Shown: in pieces, positions 50,626 through 63,500 of the stretch
Layout of the letters: each line of letters opens with the position of its first letter
Numbering within the stretch: position 1 is the stretch's first letter
Source: Puniceicoccaceae bacterium 5H
GTDB taxonomy: Bacteria; Verrucomicrobiota; Verrucomicrobiia; Opitutales; Oceanipulchritudinaceae
Length of the DNA stretch: 64,000 nt
Assembly (NCBI GenBank): GCA_009772895.1
Contig: WOUP01000006.1
Span: 62,001 to 126,000, forward strand
Reading direction: 5' to 3'
Program-made: the position numbers and the translations under genes
Notes under the pieces: model-generated
What the model was told of the DNA's origin: nothing
Seen by the model: only the letters and a program-made list of their open reading frames with translations
Database searches by the model: none

Positions 50626-53600
50626 GGTTGGGTGGTCCAGCCGGTTACGGGTTGTTCCAGGTCGAGCAGCAACACGGCTACAGGCGGGATGCGGAAGTCC
50701 GCTCCCACCCGCTCACCGTTTTCGATCGAAACCGCGCGCCAGAGGCCGGTGCTGGCATCGAGCATGCGCACGGCGTTGACCTTTTGCTCGCCCAGGCTGT
50801 CGATGAAGGCGTAGGCGGAGTATTCGTCCGGGAAGTTGGCGTAAGACATCACGCTCTCGCCGCTGGGCAGGTCGAGCGGACCGTCGGGCCGTTCCCCGAG
50901 GTCGAGCGCCGTGGCAGACCCGAAGCGCACCCAGAGGAAGTCGCCCGCTTGCAAGGTGAAGTTCGTGCCCGCAGGCGCGCCGGCACCGTCGTCCCACGTC
51001 ACCGATTCCGTTTCCGGCGTCGGCGAGAGCTGGGTAAAGCGCGTCACCTCCGTCACTCCGGCCGAAGTGTGCCAGGCCTCGAGCAACGCGAAAGCGTCGG
51101 AGACGCTGCTGGCGAGCGCGGCCGTGACCGGGATGGCGTTGTAGTCACGCTCGGCCACCTGTACCGCGGGCAGCGGCGAGCGCAACAGCTCGGGTGTGTT
51201 GTCTGCGTAATCGTCCTGGCGCTGCCAGACGACTTCGCCGCCGACCGTCGCGCCAAAGGTGTTCAGCTGATGGCTGCGCGTGAGCGTGGCCGAGACGCCG
51301 CTGTCGATATCGAGCAGCCGCAGGTTGGCGGTGTTCGCGCCCAGCGAATCTTCCTCGTAGACCACGAAGCGACCGGAAACGTAGGGGTGCGCCTCGTTGT
51401 AAGGCGTGTCCGTCAGGCGGCGGGCACTGCCGCGCAGCAGAGGGTAGACGTAGAGCTCCACCTGGCCGTTGCGGTTGTCCTGCCAGACGATGTTCTGCCC
51501 CCGGATCTGCGGGAAATACTGGCCGTAGAGATCGTCCGTCAGGCGGCGGCGCTCACCCGTGCGCAGGTCGGCAAAGTAGATCTCGCCCGAGCCGGGATGA
51601 CGTGCGTCCTGCCAGACGACGCGGCCTTCGTGCAGCGACGGGTATTCCTGGTCCGCCGTCGTCGCATCGACCGGCGTCGTGGTGCCGGTGTCGGCATTCC
51701 AGGCGTAGAGCTGCCACGGCGCATCGGCATTGCCCAGCGGGCGCGCCTGGTAGACGACCCACGGCCAATCCACCACCGCGCGGATCTCGTCGGTGTCGAG
51801 CGTGTGGGTGACGTTCGTCACACTGCCCGGGTTGGCGAGGTCCACCAGTTGGATGTCCGTGTTGCCGTTTTCCCGGCGCGTCTGCCACACGGCGTACTGG
51901 CCGTCGGTCGACGGCAGGCGCTGGTCGGTCGGACTGCTGGTGAGCTGCAACGTGCTGCCGCCGTTGGCAAAGTCGCGGGCGTAGACGTCCCAGTTGCCTG
52001 AAGCGCGGGCCTGCCACACCGCCCAGGATCCACGCCCCGTGACGTTGGCCGGTCCGGTGGATGCCGGCGCCAGGTAATCCTGCGTGCCCGCGAGGTCGTC
52101 GATCCGCACCAGACGCGTCTGCACCGCCTGTTGTCCCAGCGGGTCCGCCAGGCTGAGGCGCACCGTGTACCAACCGGGCGTCTGCAAGACGCCGCTGCCG
52201 TCGGAGCCGTCCCAATCCAGCTCGAGCGTAGAGCCCTGGACCGCCTCGTGCAACTCGTTGTAGACCAGCGGCAGCGGGGCCAGATCGGAACCGTATAGCG
52301 GGTCCACCGTAAAGGTGTACGAACCGTCGATGTCCTCCGAGCTCGCATCGTTGGCGAGCTGGAAGTGCAGGGTATGCTCGCCTGGCTCGAGGTCTTCGAG
52401 CGTAAAGGTCTCGCCCTGGGCCAAAGGCGCGTGCAGGTAGCCGTCGTCGAGCTTCCAGCGGAAGTGCGGCTGATTCGCCACCGTGACAGTCAGCGACTGC
52501 GTCTGCACCAGATTGCTCGAGATGCCGTCCAGCTCGATCGTGTCGGAGCCGGCGACATTCCAGACGACGCTGACGGCTTCGGATGGGTCCGGGTAATCGC
52601 CGTGGGCCGAGCGCGCCATCACCTCTACCTCGACGCTACCGCTGAGGCCGGTCAGTTCGATGAGGTCGGCCGCGGCGGCTTCCGTCGACCAGCTGCCGCC
52701 GTTCACGCGGTAGCGATAGAAGTCCACATAGTCGCCCGCAACCTCGAGCGAGGCATCGCTGGCGGCCGTCGGCGAAACGGGCTGGCCGTTGATCACCGGG
52801 AAGGCCTTCACGCCGCTGAAGATGTCCACCTGGGCGTCGACGTCGGTCGGGCTGGCGCCGATGCCGAGGGAAATCCGGGTGCTGCCGGGGCGAACCGAGA
52901 GCGCATCGCCGTGCAGGAAGAGTGTATCGTTGTCCACCGCCAGGCTGTCCACCGTCGGGCCGGAGCCCGGGATGATCAGTTGGGCGTAGGATTCCGTCTC
53001 GGCGTTACCAGCGGCGTCTTCGGCGTAGTAGATGATCTCGTAGGAGCCCGGCTCGTCGAAGGAGAAGGGCAGACCGGGCTTGAAGGCGCCGTTATTGACC
53101 TTGTACCGGATGCTGACCGCGTTCACATCCTCCGACGTGAAATACATCTGCGTGTCGCGGGTGATGTAATAGGTCTGCCCCGCCTCCGTCACGTCGCCGG
53201 AGAAGCGCAGGGTCGTGACCGGTGGATCGTCATCGTCCGGCGGCGGCTCGTAGACCACCGTGTAGCTGTAGGACCCGATCTCCACCCGGTCGAGGATGTT
53301 GAGATAGGTGATCTTGTGGTTGTCGTTCGGATCGTAGCGGACGTTCGTCCAGAAATTGTGCGGATCCAGCTCCTTGCCGTCGCTGCGCACGACACTTTCG
53401 ATGCCGTAACGTGCCTGGCCGGGGTCGTCGAGGCGCAGGTAGCCCCACCCCTCCGTGTCGGCAGAGAGGTCGACGGTGAAGGTGCGGCCCACCAGCGGGT
53501 CGCCGATGGCAGCGTCGTCGAGGTGATTGACCGGCAGGACGTTGCCGTTGGTCTCGTAGAGCGCGTCGGGCAGCCTCTGCTCGTCCCGGTCGGTGTCGGC

Positions 53601-54593
53601 GAGAAAGTCCAGGATGTCGTCCCGCCCCGGCTCGTCGTTGAGCACCTCGTGGGCGATGAAGTGCGCGTCGATGCTCTCGATGATCGAGGTCTCCTCGCCG
53701 CCCAGTTCGTCCGCGTGGGTGTAGGAAGCCTTGAACTCCACGAACTCGCCCGAGAGCGACGTGATCATGTCCCACGCCCCCTTGCGCGACTGGCCCGGCG
53801 GGATGTCGCCCAGATTGACCGTCAGCGAAGCATCCGGCACCTGCTCGTCCATCACGCGTGCCCCGAGCAGGCGGGCGATGAGCAAGAGGCCCTGCTTGTT
53901 TTCGACGATGCGGGGCTGTTCGGACTCGATCACCACGTCTTCGGCGGTGCTGTAACCGTTATTGGTCACCATCACGCCCAGGGTGAACGGGATCGGGCTC
54001 TCGACCTCGGGCGTGAAGGGATCGTCGCCCTGCACGTCGCGGGGCTGAAAGTAGGTGATGTCGAGCAGCGCCTCCGGCTCCACCGTGATGACCTCCGGGA
54101 TGACCAGCATCGACTCCGCGGGAATCTCCACCCCGGCGAGCTTGCCGGAGAGTTCGCAGCCCACGCTGTATTCGATGCCGCTGGGATCGGTCCCGCCGGC
54201 GGTCGGCTTGGGGATGATGAACCAGCGCACCACGGCGGTCTTGGTCGGCCCGATGACGCCGGAGCCGTCAACCGCATTGGTATGCTCGATCTCGGGCGGC
54301 TGCACGAAGAACAGGTCGGAGGCGTCCTCGCCGGTCTGCGGATTCTCGAAGGTGAGCTGCGCGGCAAAGTCCGTAATCGGGTCTTCGCCGGTATTGTTGG
54401 TCACCTCGAGCGTGGCCTCGAAGCCGACGCGCTCGGTCGTCAGCTCCTGCGCAATCTCGATTTTGACGCGGGCGCACCAACCTTGGAACTGCTGTTGCGC
54501 CAGGGCCGAGGGCACGGCCAGCATGAGCGCCAGAAGCGGGGCCAGAAAGGCCGTGAGTTTGGATCGTCCAGACTGTGTCACGGGGAAGCTCAT
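50622..54593 (-). CDS. Large secreted protein with Ig-like domains and a beta-propeller
   Basis: 1323 residues with a signal peptide (FLAPLLALMLAVPSALAQ). The first 330 residues resemble repeated CARDB/DUF11-like sandwiches (LEVTNNTGEDPITDFAAQLT, PFTLGVMVTNNGYSTAEDVV). The middle has Ig-like domains such as YEIIYYAEDAAGNAETESYA. From about residue 845 to 1125 there are repeated blades of the type GSWAVWQARASGNWDVYARD, GQYAVWQTRRENGNTDIQLV and GRVVWQDARHPGSGEIYFAD, a TolB-like propeller. The C-terminal 180 residues form a further beta domain. No sorting tail. Start and stop overlap the neighbours by 4 bp (ATGA at 54590-54593, GTGA at 50622-50625), so it is made together with the giant Hint protein and the rhodanese-like protein. 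Confidence 0.83.
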   Translation of the reverse strand: MSFPVTQSGRSKLTAFLAPLLALMLAVPSALAQQQFQGWCARVKIEIAQELTTERVGFEATLEVTNNTGEDPITDFAAQLTFENPQTGEDASDLFFVQPPEIEHTNAVDGSGVIGPTKTAVVRWFIIPKPTAGGTDPSGIEYSVGCELSGKLAGVEIPAESMLVIPEVITVEPEALLDITYFQPRDVQGDDPFTPEVESPIPFTLGVMVTNNGYSTAEDVVIESEQPRIVENKQGLLLIARLLGARVMDEQVPDASLTVNLGDIPPGQSRKGAWDMITSLSGEFVEFKASYTHADELGGEETSIIESIDAHFIAHEVLNDEPGRDDILDFLADTDRDEQRLPDALYETNGNVLPVNHLDDAAIGDPLVGRTFTVDLSADTEGWGYLRLDDPGQARYGIESVVRSDGKELDPHNFWTNVRYDPNDNHKITYLNILDRVEIGSYSYTVVYEPPPDDDDPPVTTLRFSGDVTEAGQTYYITRDTQMYFTSEDVNAVSIRYKVNNGAFKPGLPFSFDEPGSYEIIYYAEDAAGNAETESYAQLIIPGSGPTVDSLAVDNDTLFLHGDALSVRPGSTRISLGIGASPTDVDAQVDIFSGVKAFPVINGQPVSPTAASDASLEVAGDYVDFYRYRVNGGSWSTEAAAADLIELTGLSGSVEVEVMARSAHGDYPDPSEAVSVVWNVAGSDTIELDGISSNLVQTQSLTVTVANQPHFRWKLDDGYLHAPLAQGETFTLEDLEPGEHTLHFQLANDASSEDIDGSYTFTVDPLYGSDLAPLPLVYNELHEAVQGSTLELDWDGSDGSGVLQTPGWYTVRLSLADPLGQQAVQTRLVRIDDLAGTQDYLAPASTGPANVTGRGSWAVWQARASGNWDVYARDFANGGSTLQLTSSPTDQRLPSTDGQYAVWQTRRENGNTDIQLVDLANPGSVTNVTHTLDTDEIRAVVDWPWVVYQARPLGNADAPWQLYAWNADTGTTTPVDATTADQEYPSLHEGRVVWQDARHPGSGEIYFADLRTGERRRLTDDLYGQYFPQIRGQNIVWQDNRNGQVELYVYPLLRGSARRLTDTPYNEAHPYVSGRFVVYEEDSLGANTANLRLLDIDSGVSATLTRSHQLNTFGATVGGEVVWQRQDDYADNTPELLRSPLPAVQVAERDYNAIPVTAALASSVSDAFALLEAWHTSAGVTEVTRFTQLSPTPETESVTWDDGAGAPAGTNFTLQAGDFLWVRFGSATALDLGERPDGPLDLPSGESVMSYANFPDEYSAYAFIDSLGEQKVNAVRMLDASTGLWRAVSIENGERVGADFRIPPVAVLLLDLEQPVTGWTTQP

Positions 54594-57500
54594 TCGGTCA
54601 GCCCTCCTTCCTGAAGGGCGGCTTGATTCAATTGGCTGTAGTTGCCGCAGGAGTCCTGCACGAGGATGTCGTTGGCGTAGAACGCGCTGTCTTCGTCGAG
54701 CAGCAGGGTGTAGACGGTATGTTCGCCGTCGACCGGCTCGATGGACGTGATGCGCACGAGCGCGCCGTCCGCCCGGTGCAGCCAGTCCCCGGTCTCGAGG
54801 GAGGCCACGGCCACCCAGTCCTTGCCGTCGACCCAGATATTGTGCTCGGCGGTGGCCAAGAGCTGCCCGGCGCGCCCGTCTTCACCCTGGTAGGTGATGG
54901 CGTAGACGTCGTCCTTGCGCAGTTCGATGACGTCCAGCACCTCGGCGTCCGTACCCGGGCCGCTGGCGACGCGGTCCCCGATGGCGATGTTGCCAATCGG
55001 TCGCGCGGAGCCGTCGGCCATCCGCACCGGCGTATCCGGCAGGAAACAGCCGGAGCCCTGGGTGGCGTAAGACGAGCCGCCCGAAGTCGACGGCCCGCTG
55101 CCGCCGCCTCCACCGCCGCCGCCGCCATTGCTGAAGAAGTTGGCGGCGCAGCCGAGGGCGCGGGCGAGGTAGGCAAAGGGCGCATCCGCCACGTGGACCG
55201 GCGCGTTGAGGATCGAATTGGCCAGGATCATGGCACTGAGGGCGTGCGCGGCGGTATCGCCATCCGCACATTCCCAGCCGGCTTTCACCAGCGCGGCCAT
55301 GCCGCGGGCCAGATCCTCGTCCGCCGACATCGGAATGCCGAGGAAGCAGGAAGCAAAGTCGCTGGCGCCGCTCGCCCGGATGGCCGAGGCCCGCATGAGG
55401 GCCCGGGCTGGACTCGCTTCGTCGCCATCGTAGATCTTGAAGCGGAAGGGCAGCTGCACGCTCTCTTGTGCGCCTAGCTCCGGCAGGTAGGTGACCAGTG
55501 GCTCGAGACGGCCCCAGTCCATCTGCATGCCCTCCACCGTCACATCGAAGACGCTGATGAGGCCGTCGTTGTGCAGGGTGAAGATCACCGTCGTTTCAAA
55601 GCCGTCCGGCGGGTTGTCGAAGCTGTATTGCGGCGGGTCGAGGTAGAGCACCGGCGCGGGCACCCGCGTCTCGAAGGTCTGCTCGATCTTGATTTCGTAG
55701 CGGTCCGTAAAGGGCTTGGGCACCACGCTGAACTTCACCGAGACGAGACTCTTGTAGAGGCGCTGATCCACCAACACCGTCTGGTCGGGAATCACCTCCA
55801 CGGTGCCGCCCGTGGTGTTGTGCGACGGCGCGCTGACCTGCCAGGTCCACTTGCCCTCCTGCAGGTCCTCGACGAGCACCTCGCCATTGGCGTCGGTCTT
55901 GTAGGGGCCCTTGTTGAGGCCCAGTGCGAGGTTGCGCAGGCGCACGGTGGCGTTGGGCAGCGGCTGCACCAGCGTATTGTCGATCGAGAAACGCACGCTG
56001 CCCGTTTCGCTCGAACTCACCTGGGCGTAGAGCCCGAGCTCGAAGTCCGAGACCGCGTTGCTGCCGCTGATCGTAACCACGTCGTCGTGATAGCCGATCT
56101 CGACGTCGGACGGCGGGGTGTAAACCACGGTGAAGGTGAACTTGCCGCCGACCGGAATGTCTTCCAGCTCGGCCTTGCCCTGATCGTTGACCGGCAGGTT
56201 AACGTGCATCCAGTCGAGGTTTTGCGGGGGTGTGAGCACCACATCCTCGAGCGGGCGCAGGCCCTCGTTCACGATCGTCACCTGGCGGCTTTTCAGGTCG
56301 CCGCGGTCTACCGTCAGATCCACGTAGCCGACATCGGGCTTCTGGACCGACAGGATCGGGATGGCCGGCAAGAGGCTCACGTAACCGGTAAAGGTGGAGG
56401 ACGCGCCCTCGGCCGAAGTCAGCGTGATCTCGATCACGGCATCGTCCGGCGCGTCGAGGGTCGACTGCAGCTGCAGCTTGACCGGCACGCGGCCGGAGGC
56501 CGGGATGCGCGTCGGCAGGGGCTCGCGCAGGATCGCGTCGAGGCTCGTAATGTCCGTCTCGGAATCATCCTCGTTCACGACGTAGGCGCGGGTGCTCATC
56601 GTCACATTTTCGAGCGGCACATCGCCGGGGTTGATCAACGTGATCTGGAAGTCCAGCGTATCGCTCTTGGACATGCGGATGTCTCCGCGCGCCGGTGAGA
56701 GGAAACTGCGGTAGAGCATGACCGAAGCCTGCTCGAGCTCGTCGACCACTTCGGGGTGCGCAGCCCAGATCTTGATCGCGCCCGCCACGCCCGGCGTCGC
56801 CTCGTAATCGAAGCTGTAATCGCCGGAAGCGTCGGTCGTCACGTCCTCATAGAAGACGAAACCCTGGACGTTGAAGCCGATACGCAGCGCGGTGTTCGGC
56901 ATGGGCTGGTCGGTATTTCGGTCCAGCGCCTGCCCCGTGATGGTGATCGTCTCGTCGTCGCTGTAGATCGCGCGCGCCGTCGAGGCCGTGCCGTAGTAGG
57001 GCGTTTCGCGCGGGGTCGCCGTCGTGGAACCCCGGATCGGCCCCGACGCCCGTTCGCCGGTCGCGCCACGGCTATTCCAGATCGGATCGATCTCGGCCAC
57101 GAAGCGGGCGCTGCTCGCATCGGCCAGCGAAGCCGGCACGAAAACGTCTTCGAAGGTAAAGGTCTTCGACTCGCCCGGATCGAGCACCAACAGGCCTTCC
57201 TTAGCGCCATTGAAGGTCAGGCCCGGCACCAGCTGGCGGAACTCCGTCGCACTGACTTCCTGGCCCGCGTCGGTGCGCACCGAGATCTCCAGATCGCCCG
57301 GCTTCGCGCCGTTGTCGCGCACCAGAAGGAATTGGGCCGTGGCGTAGCCGAGGTTCTTCACCGTCAGCTCGAAGTCGGTCAAACCACCCGCGAGCGGACG
57401 GCTCGAGGGGTTCAGCTCGATTGCGTTCTGGGCCCGCTGGATCGGCAGATCGACCGTGTGGTTGAGCTGATAGCTCAGGTAGCTGCCATCCTCGGCCGGT

Positions 57501-60500
57501 TCGGTCTTCAGGCGCAGACGGATATCCTGGGCCGATTGGCTCGCACCCGGAGCCGGGACCGCCACATCGGCCTGTTCCGCCGCGCCGGAAGCCACGTTCT
57601 GGCTCAGCGGGCAGGTCTGGATCAGGACGTTGCCGCCCACATCGCGGCGCACCCGCACCTCGCTGAAGTCGAGCGCCGCATTGCCGCCCGCGTTGTCGAA
57701 AGCGATCCGGTAGTTGTCGAAGAAACCGACGTAGGAGCTCTGTTCTTCGCCCGCGCTGTCCGGATTGACCGTCAGGGCAAGGGAGAGCGGCTGCACCACG
57801 AGCTGACGCGCCACGCTCTCGCGGTTTTCGTCGTTCACCGCCGTGACGGCATAGGTCACCGCGCGGTCGGGCAGCGAGAGCGGATCGGCGTAGGAGGCGC
57901 TCGTGATCGGCGTTTCCGTCTGCAACACACCGTTGCGGTAGACGTTGTAGCCCGTGGCCTCGTTGTCGGTATTCGTCCAGCTGAGGGAAACCGCACCCTG
58001 CTGGGAAACGTCGGCCGCCAGGTCGCGCACCGCCCCCACATACATCTCGATCGTAGCGGTATTGCTCAACGCGTGGTTTTCGTAAGCGTCGGAGGCCGCG
58101 ATCTGATAGGCCATCTGGCCGCGCGGCGGCGTATCGGTGATCGAACGCAGCGCGGGCGAGAACGACTTGATCACGTCGCCGTTGCGGTAGAGCACCCAGT
58201 GGTGCGGCGCGGGCTCGCCGGCCGGCGCGTCGAAGGTGATTTCGACCCCGGAATAGCCGAGGGTGGCCTGGGCGTTCTGCGGGGCCGCCGGGGCGGTGCG
58301 GTCCGAAAGGGCCGAGGCCGTGGGCGAAGCACCGCTTTCCGCACCCAGACGCAGGGCGGTGACCGCATAGCGATAGCTCCCATCCGTCGGCGGCAAGTCG
58401 GTGTATTCGGTCTCGGTGATGCCTTCGGCCACCAACTGGTTCGGCACGCCCGATTGGCTGGCGGGCACGCGGTAGAGGCTGTAGGTGCGCGCCTTTTCCG
58501 TTTCCGGCCAAACCAGGCGGATGCGCCCACCGGAGAGGGTCTGCCCCACCAGAGCCTGCGGCACCGAGGGCGCGGTCGGCAGCTGGGTGTTGTAAATCTC
58601 CAGGGTTTCGCCGGTCGTCAGCACCGTGCCGGTATTGCCCTGGGCGTCGTCGACTTCCATCAGGAAGAGGCCTTCGCCCCGGCCCATCGACGGGAAGAGG
58701 GTCAACTGGCCGGTGAAGATGCGACCATCGCCGCTGTCGGTCAGCGCGATGTCCACATCCGCCCCGCTCGGCGGTGAATAGCTCAGGCTCGGGACTGTGC
58801 CCGTCTCGGCGATTTCGCTCAGCTCGAGCGTCAATTGCACGACCTGGGTCGAGAGCACCTGGATGGGCTGCTCCATGTTCAGGCGCAGCTCGCCCTTGGG
58901 CCGGGTGACATCGAAGGCCAGTGTCTCGCCCGTCGGCGCACCGGTAAAGCGGTTGCCCTCGAGGTCGCGCGCCGACACGACCACCCGGGCGTCGCCGGAG
59001 TTGGTCGAGGCATCGTTGACCGGGAAAGTCCCCGTGTAGGCCTGGCCGCCGTCGGCCGTGAGCGGCACCGAGATGGGGCTGCGCATGTCCTTCGGCTGGA
59101 TGGTCAGCGTCGGCGTCTCCATCAACGGCTCGTTGCTGCGGATGGTCAGGCCGAGACCGCCGGGGCCGACCGGCATGGCTGCATCGTAGAAGACCTTGAT
59201 CACCGGCGCGGTTTCGTCGAGCGTCGCCTCGACCGCCGCGGTCGGCGTGCTGGCGTTGCCCGCGGCATCGTAGCCCACCACGCGGAAGTAGTAATGCTGG
59301 TCCGGGCGGTTCTCGAGGGAGAAGCTCATCTCCTCCAGGATGCCGCTGGAATTGGCCGCATCGGCCACATCGGCAAACGGATTGGTATCCCAGAAGACCT
59401 CGTAACGCACCGGGCGCTCGCCCTCCTCGTCCGTATAGCGCCACTGGATCAGCAGGCCGGTGTCGGGATCGTAGACCGGTTCCTCGATCTCGACCGCGAC
59501 GGGGCCCATCGTATCGCTGACCACCTGCACGGTGGAAGAACTGGCGCTGCCGGCAGCATCGAAGGCCACCGCGACAAGGTTGTTGTTACCCTCACTGAGC
59601 GGCACATCGGCAAAGGTGAAATCGCCGGACGCATCGGCCGCACCCGTGGCGACCACCGCCCCATTGCGCAGCAGGCGCACGCCCACCATCGGCTCGGCCG
59701 TGCCGGAAACGTCGACGGTATCGACCGTCAGACCCGTGCCATCCGTGGGCGCGGTAATGGTCGGAGCCGGTGCCGGTTGCGGATCGACGGTCACGTTCAG
59801 CTCGCGCACCGCGAGGTTGCCCTCGGCGTCACGGGCCTCGAGGCGCACGCGATAGATGCCCGAGGTGAGTGCGGATATGTTCCAGCGTTCGGACAGGGCC
59901 GAGCCGGAGATCTGCGCCTGCACGGCATCGTCGACGTAAAACGTGACCGAATCCACCCCCAACGGCGCCGTCGTGGTGGCCGTGACGATGACCGGACGGT
60001 GCAGCACGTCGCCTTCACTCAGGCTGAAGCCCTGGATCGTCGGCCCGTCGCCGAGCACGTCGAGCGACACGCTAGCCGTATCGGTCGCGCCGCCGGTCGG
60101 GCTGAGCAGCTCCAGATGGAGGGTTTTCCGGCCCGCGCCGGCGGAGAGCGTAAAGCTCTGCTCCCACGGTTGCGGGCTGTAGGGATCGACCGCATCCGCC
60201 GCCCGGACGTCTTCGTAAAGCACATCGGTAAAGGTCGAGTCTTCGCTCGTGCGGTAGGCCGAGGCGTTGAAGGAGGCGATCCGGAGCGTCACCGTGCCGT
60301 TGGTGGTCTGGGTGATGCCGTCTTTCAGGCCAAAACCGGTCCCGAGTAGCGGCTCTTCCGCCAGCGGGCTGCCGGCATCGACCATCCCACCGGTCATCGA
60401 AGCGATTGCCGACGGGTCGCTGGTGCCCCACCAGTTGCCTTGGGCGGTGAGCGTGCCGCCGCCGTTGGCCGTGGCCGCCGCGGTGCCGTTGTTCTTCAAC

Positions 60501-63500
60501 ACCGAGTTGCTGAGCGTGGCGCTGGAGCCCGAACCGTCGACCGTCAGCCCCACATCATTGAAGGCGAGGTAGACGTCGCTGGCGGTGAGCGCCGCGCCGT
60601 TCGCGACCGAGAGTCCGGCCCCGGCGTTGCGCACCAGAGCCAGCGGTCCGGTCGTCGGCGCAGCGCCGGTGATGCGCAGGCCCTCACCGTAGGCGATCCA
60701 GACGTAGGAAAGATTCGAAGCCTGCCCCGCATCCTGCAACTGCACGCCCGTCCAGTCACCGGGCTGGGCCGGAGTGGAGGCGCCATCCCGATCATGGGCC
60801 GAGGTCAAGACAATGGGTTGCAGGGCCGTGCCGGCGGCGTCGAGCACGCCATCCTGCACCGCGATGCCCGCGCCCGGCGCGAAGTAGAGGGTCGTGCCCG
60901 GCTCGATGGTCAGGGTCGCACCGTTCTGCACTGTCACCGGCTGCAGGACCTCGACCGTCACCCCGGCGCCGCCAAAGCTGCGGTCGGCCGTCACCGCGCC
61001 CGAGAGCGGATCGCTCCAGGAAACGGTGGTGACGTTCGGGTTCTGCTCGTCGAGGCGGTTAAAGCCGACCACCGCGAAGTAGAAGTCCTGCGTGCGATCG
61101 AGGCCGCTCACGGTATAGCTATCCTCACCGGGAGCCAGAGTGGCCACCGGCGTCAGGGCCGAAACGTCGGAGAAATCGCTTTCCGCGCGGTAAACGTGGA
61201 AGCCGGCAAAACCGAAAAGCGCACTGGTGTCGTAACCGCTCCAGTCGAGCGTGAAGCCGTCGGGCGTATAGTCGCTCGTCGTCACGGTGACCGGCGGCGG
61301 CACATCGCTGGCCAGCGTGAAGCTGACGGTGGACACGGCAGGACCGAAATTGCCCGCCTGGTCGACCGCAACGACCGCCGCGTAGTAAGGCGTATCGAGC
61401 TCGAGCCCGGTAAAGATGTGCGCGCTGACGCCCGAACCGACCGCCGTCGCCGCATCGGCAGGATCGACCGTGCTGAAGTCGCTCGTGTCGAGGTAGAGCC
61501 GGAAGCCCTGCAGGTCCGCCGGAGCCGTATAGCTATCCCAAAGCAACTGCGCACTGCTCTCGGTCGTCGTGCCGAGCGTGGGATTCGGGGCCGCTGGTGG
61601 CGCCGTATCGACCTGGAAAGTCAGCACGTCCGCCGGGTCCATCGTGCGGCCCTGAGTATCGGTCGCGGCGCTGACGCTGAGGGTATAGGTGCCGGTATGG
61701 TCGGGGCCGAAGTTCAGCACTGCGCTCTGCCAGGTATGGTCGGCCGTCCAGCTGCCGCCGGTCGGGAAACTCGGTACGGCGGCGGCATCGCTGCTGGAAA
61801 GCGAGACGACCGGAGCGGTGCCGGTGTCCATCGCGCGATCGAAGACCAGGGTGACGCGGAAGTCGTCGCCCGCGGTGACCGGAGTGGTCGTATCAACTGA
61901 CGGGGTTGCATCCGAGACGACGGGCAGGAAGCTGCGGGAGCTGTAGACCGCCGTGTAAGTCAACGTCGCATCGTCGAGCGTCGTAAAGGTATCGCTGGCC
62001 GTGCCCGAGGTGCTATAGCGCACGCCATTCAGGTTCCACTGCTGGAAGAGGTATTCCGTCTCGCCGTCGACTTCGGTAGCCGGTGCGCTGAGGTTCAAGG
62101 TGTCCCCGTTGCTGTAGGTGCCGCTGCCCCCGAGGCTGACGATGCCGCCGGGCTGCGTGTTCACCGTCACGTCGTGCGTCGGGTTCTCTTCCTCGAACAC
62201 CGCAGTGATGCTGCGGGTGCCCGTCACGGTCAGGTCGAGCGTCGTCGCCGAACCGATGCCGGAACCGTTTTCCTGCCAGCCACTGAAGAGGTAGCCGGGC
62301 TTGGGTGCGGCCGTCAGCGTCGCGGTCGAGCCGTGGCTGTAGCTGCCGCCGCCGGTCACCACCCCGCCCTCGGGCAGTGTCTTGCTCACCGTCACGGCAT
62401 AGCTCGGCAGGGTGAAGTGCGCCACGAGGCTCAGGTCTTGCGTCGGCGTAAAGGTGTAATCGGGGCGCGTGCTCAGCAGCTCGCCCGTCACCTTGGTCCA
62501 GCGGGAGAAGGTGTAAGGCAGTGAGCTGGTGTCCGGCGTCGCGTCGAGCGATACGGATTCACCCTCGCGGTAAGTGCCTGCGCCCGTCACCGAACCGCCG
62601 TCCGTCGGCTGGGCCGCCACATCGAGGTGGAAGTAGCGGTAGACGGTAAAGTCGGCGTCGGCCACGTTGTCCTCCGCCGTCGCGTGATCGGCAGAACCGT
62701 ATTCGTAGAAATCGTCGTCGGCATCGGTCGTGACGTAGACGCGGTAGTGGCCCTGGGCCGGCGCATCGAGCGTGAACGAACGGGACACGCTGCCGCCGGC
62801 GCTCAGGTCCTGGTTGATCATGAGCGACGCGTCCTGCACGAGGTTGCCCGAGTCGCGGTCAAAGACCTGGATGCGCTCACTCAAGCCCCCGATGGCGTCC
62901 GCGTTGCCGACATTGGCCGTCGTCCAGGTGACTTCAGGGGCTGCGCCGGGGCTGGCGATCGAGACGGCGAGGCTCTGCACCTCGAGGTCGGGATAATCCG
63001 CGCGATCGACATGGAAGGCACTGCTCGAGGCGGTAACGTTGTCGCCCTCGAAGACGAATTCATCCACGGCGTCGGCCACGTCGGTCTTCACGATGAGGAA
63101 GAAATCGCCCTGGATGCCGTCGGGCAGTTCGGCGCTGCCGCTAACGGAGTAGTTCGTGCCGGCGGTGAGGCCTGTCGCGCGGTCGAAAGCGGCCAGCTCG
63201 CGGTCGTCGCCATCGCCGAAAACGGCGTTCTGGGAGATGACGACCCGGTCGCGCCACGGCGGCGTGGAAGCCTCCGAATTGCCGAGGTTGCGCACCGAAA
63301 AGCTGAAGTTGACCGTATCGCCACTGAGGATGCCGGAAGCGCCGGGGATGGTGACGCTCTCGACCTGCAGGTTGGCGTAGGGAGTGGTGTCCGAGGGTGC
63401 CACTTCGGCTTGCAAGGCGTATTCGGACATCAGGCCGCCGGTCTGCGCCGAAGCCCGCACCAAGGCAAAATAGTCGCCCGTGGTGGTCACATCCACCTGG

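Noticed and set aside
54590-55048. Polymorphic toxin with a C-terminal toxin after the Hint domain.
   Set aside because: Only 19 residues follow the Hint domain and no immunity gene follows; the next gene encodes a large secreted protein.
55100-55135. GGN repeat encoding nine glycines in the giant protein as a phase-variation tract.
   Set aside because: Codon-length units change length without shifting frame, so on/off switching is not expected.
22469-58777. Very long open frames on the plus strand opposite the GH97, receptor, propeller and giant-protein genes (for example 22469-24424, 24463-27219, 31684-34122, 37469-40024, 52365-54614, 56756-58777).
   Set aside because: They mirror high-GC coding DNA, have Arg/Val/Gly/His-rich low-complexity products with no domains, and lie fully inside well-supported genes.
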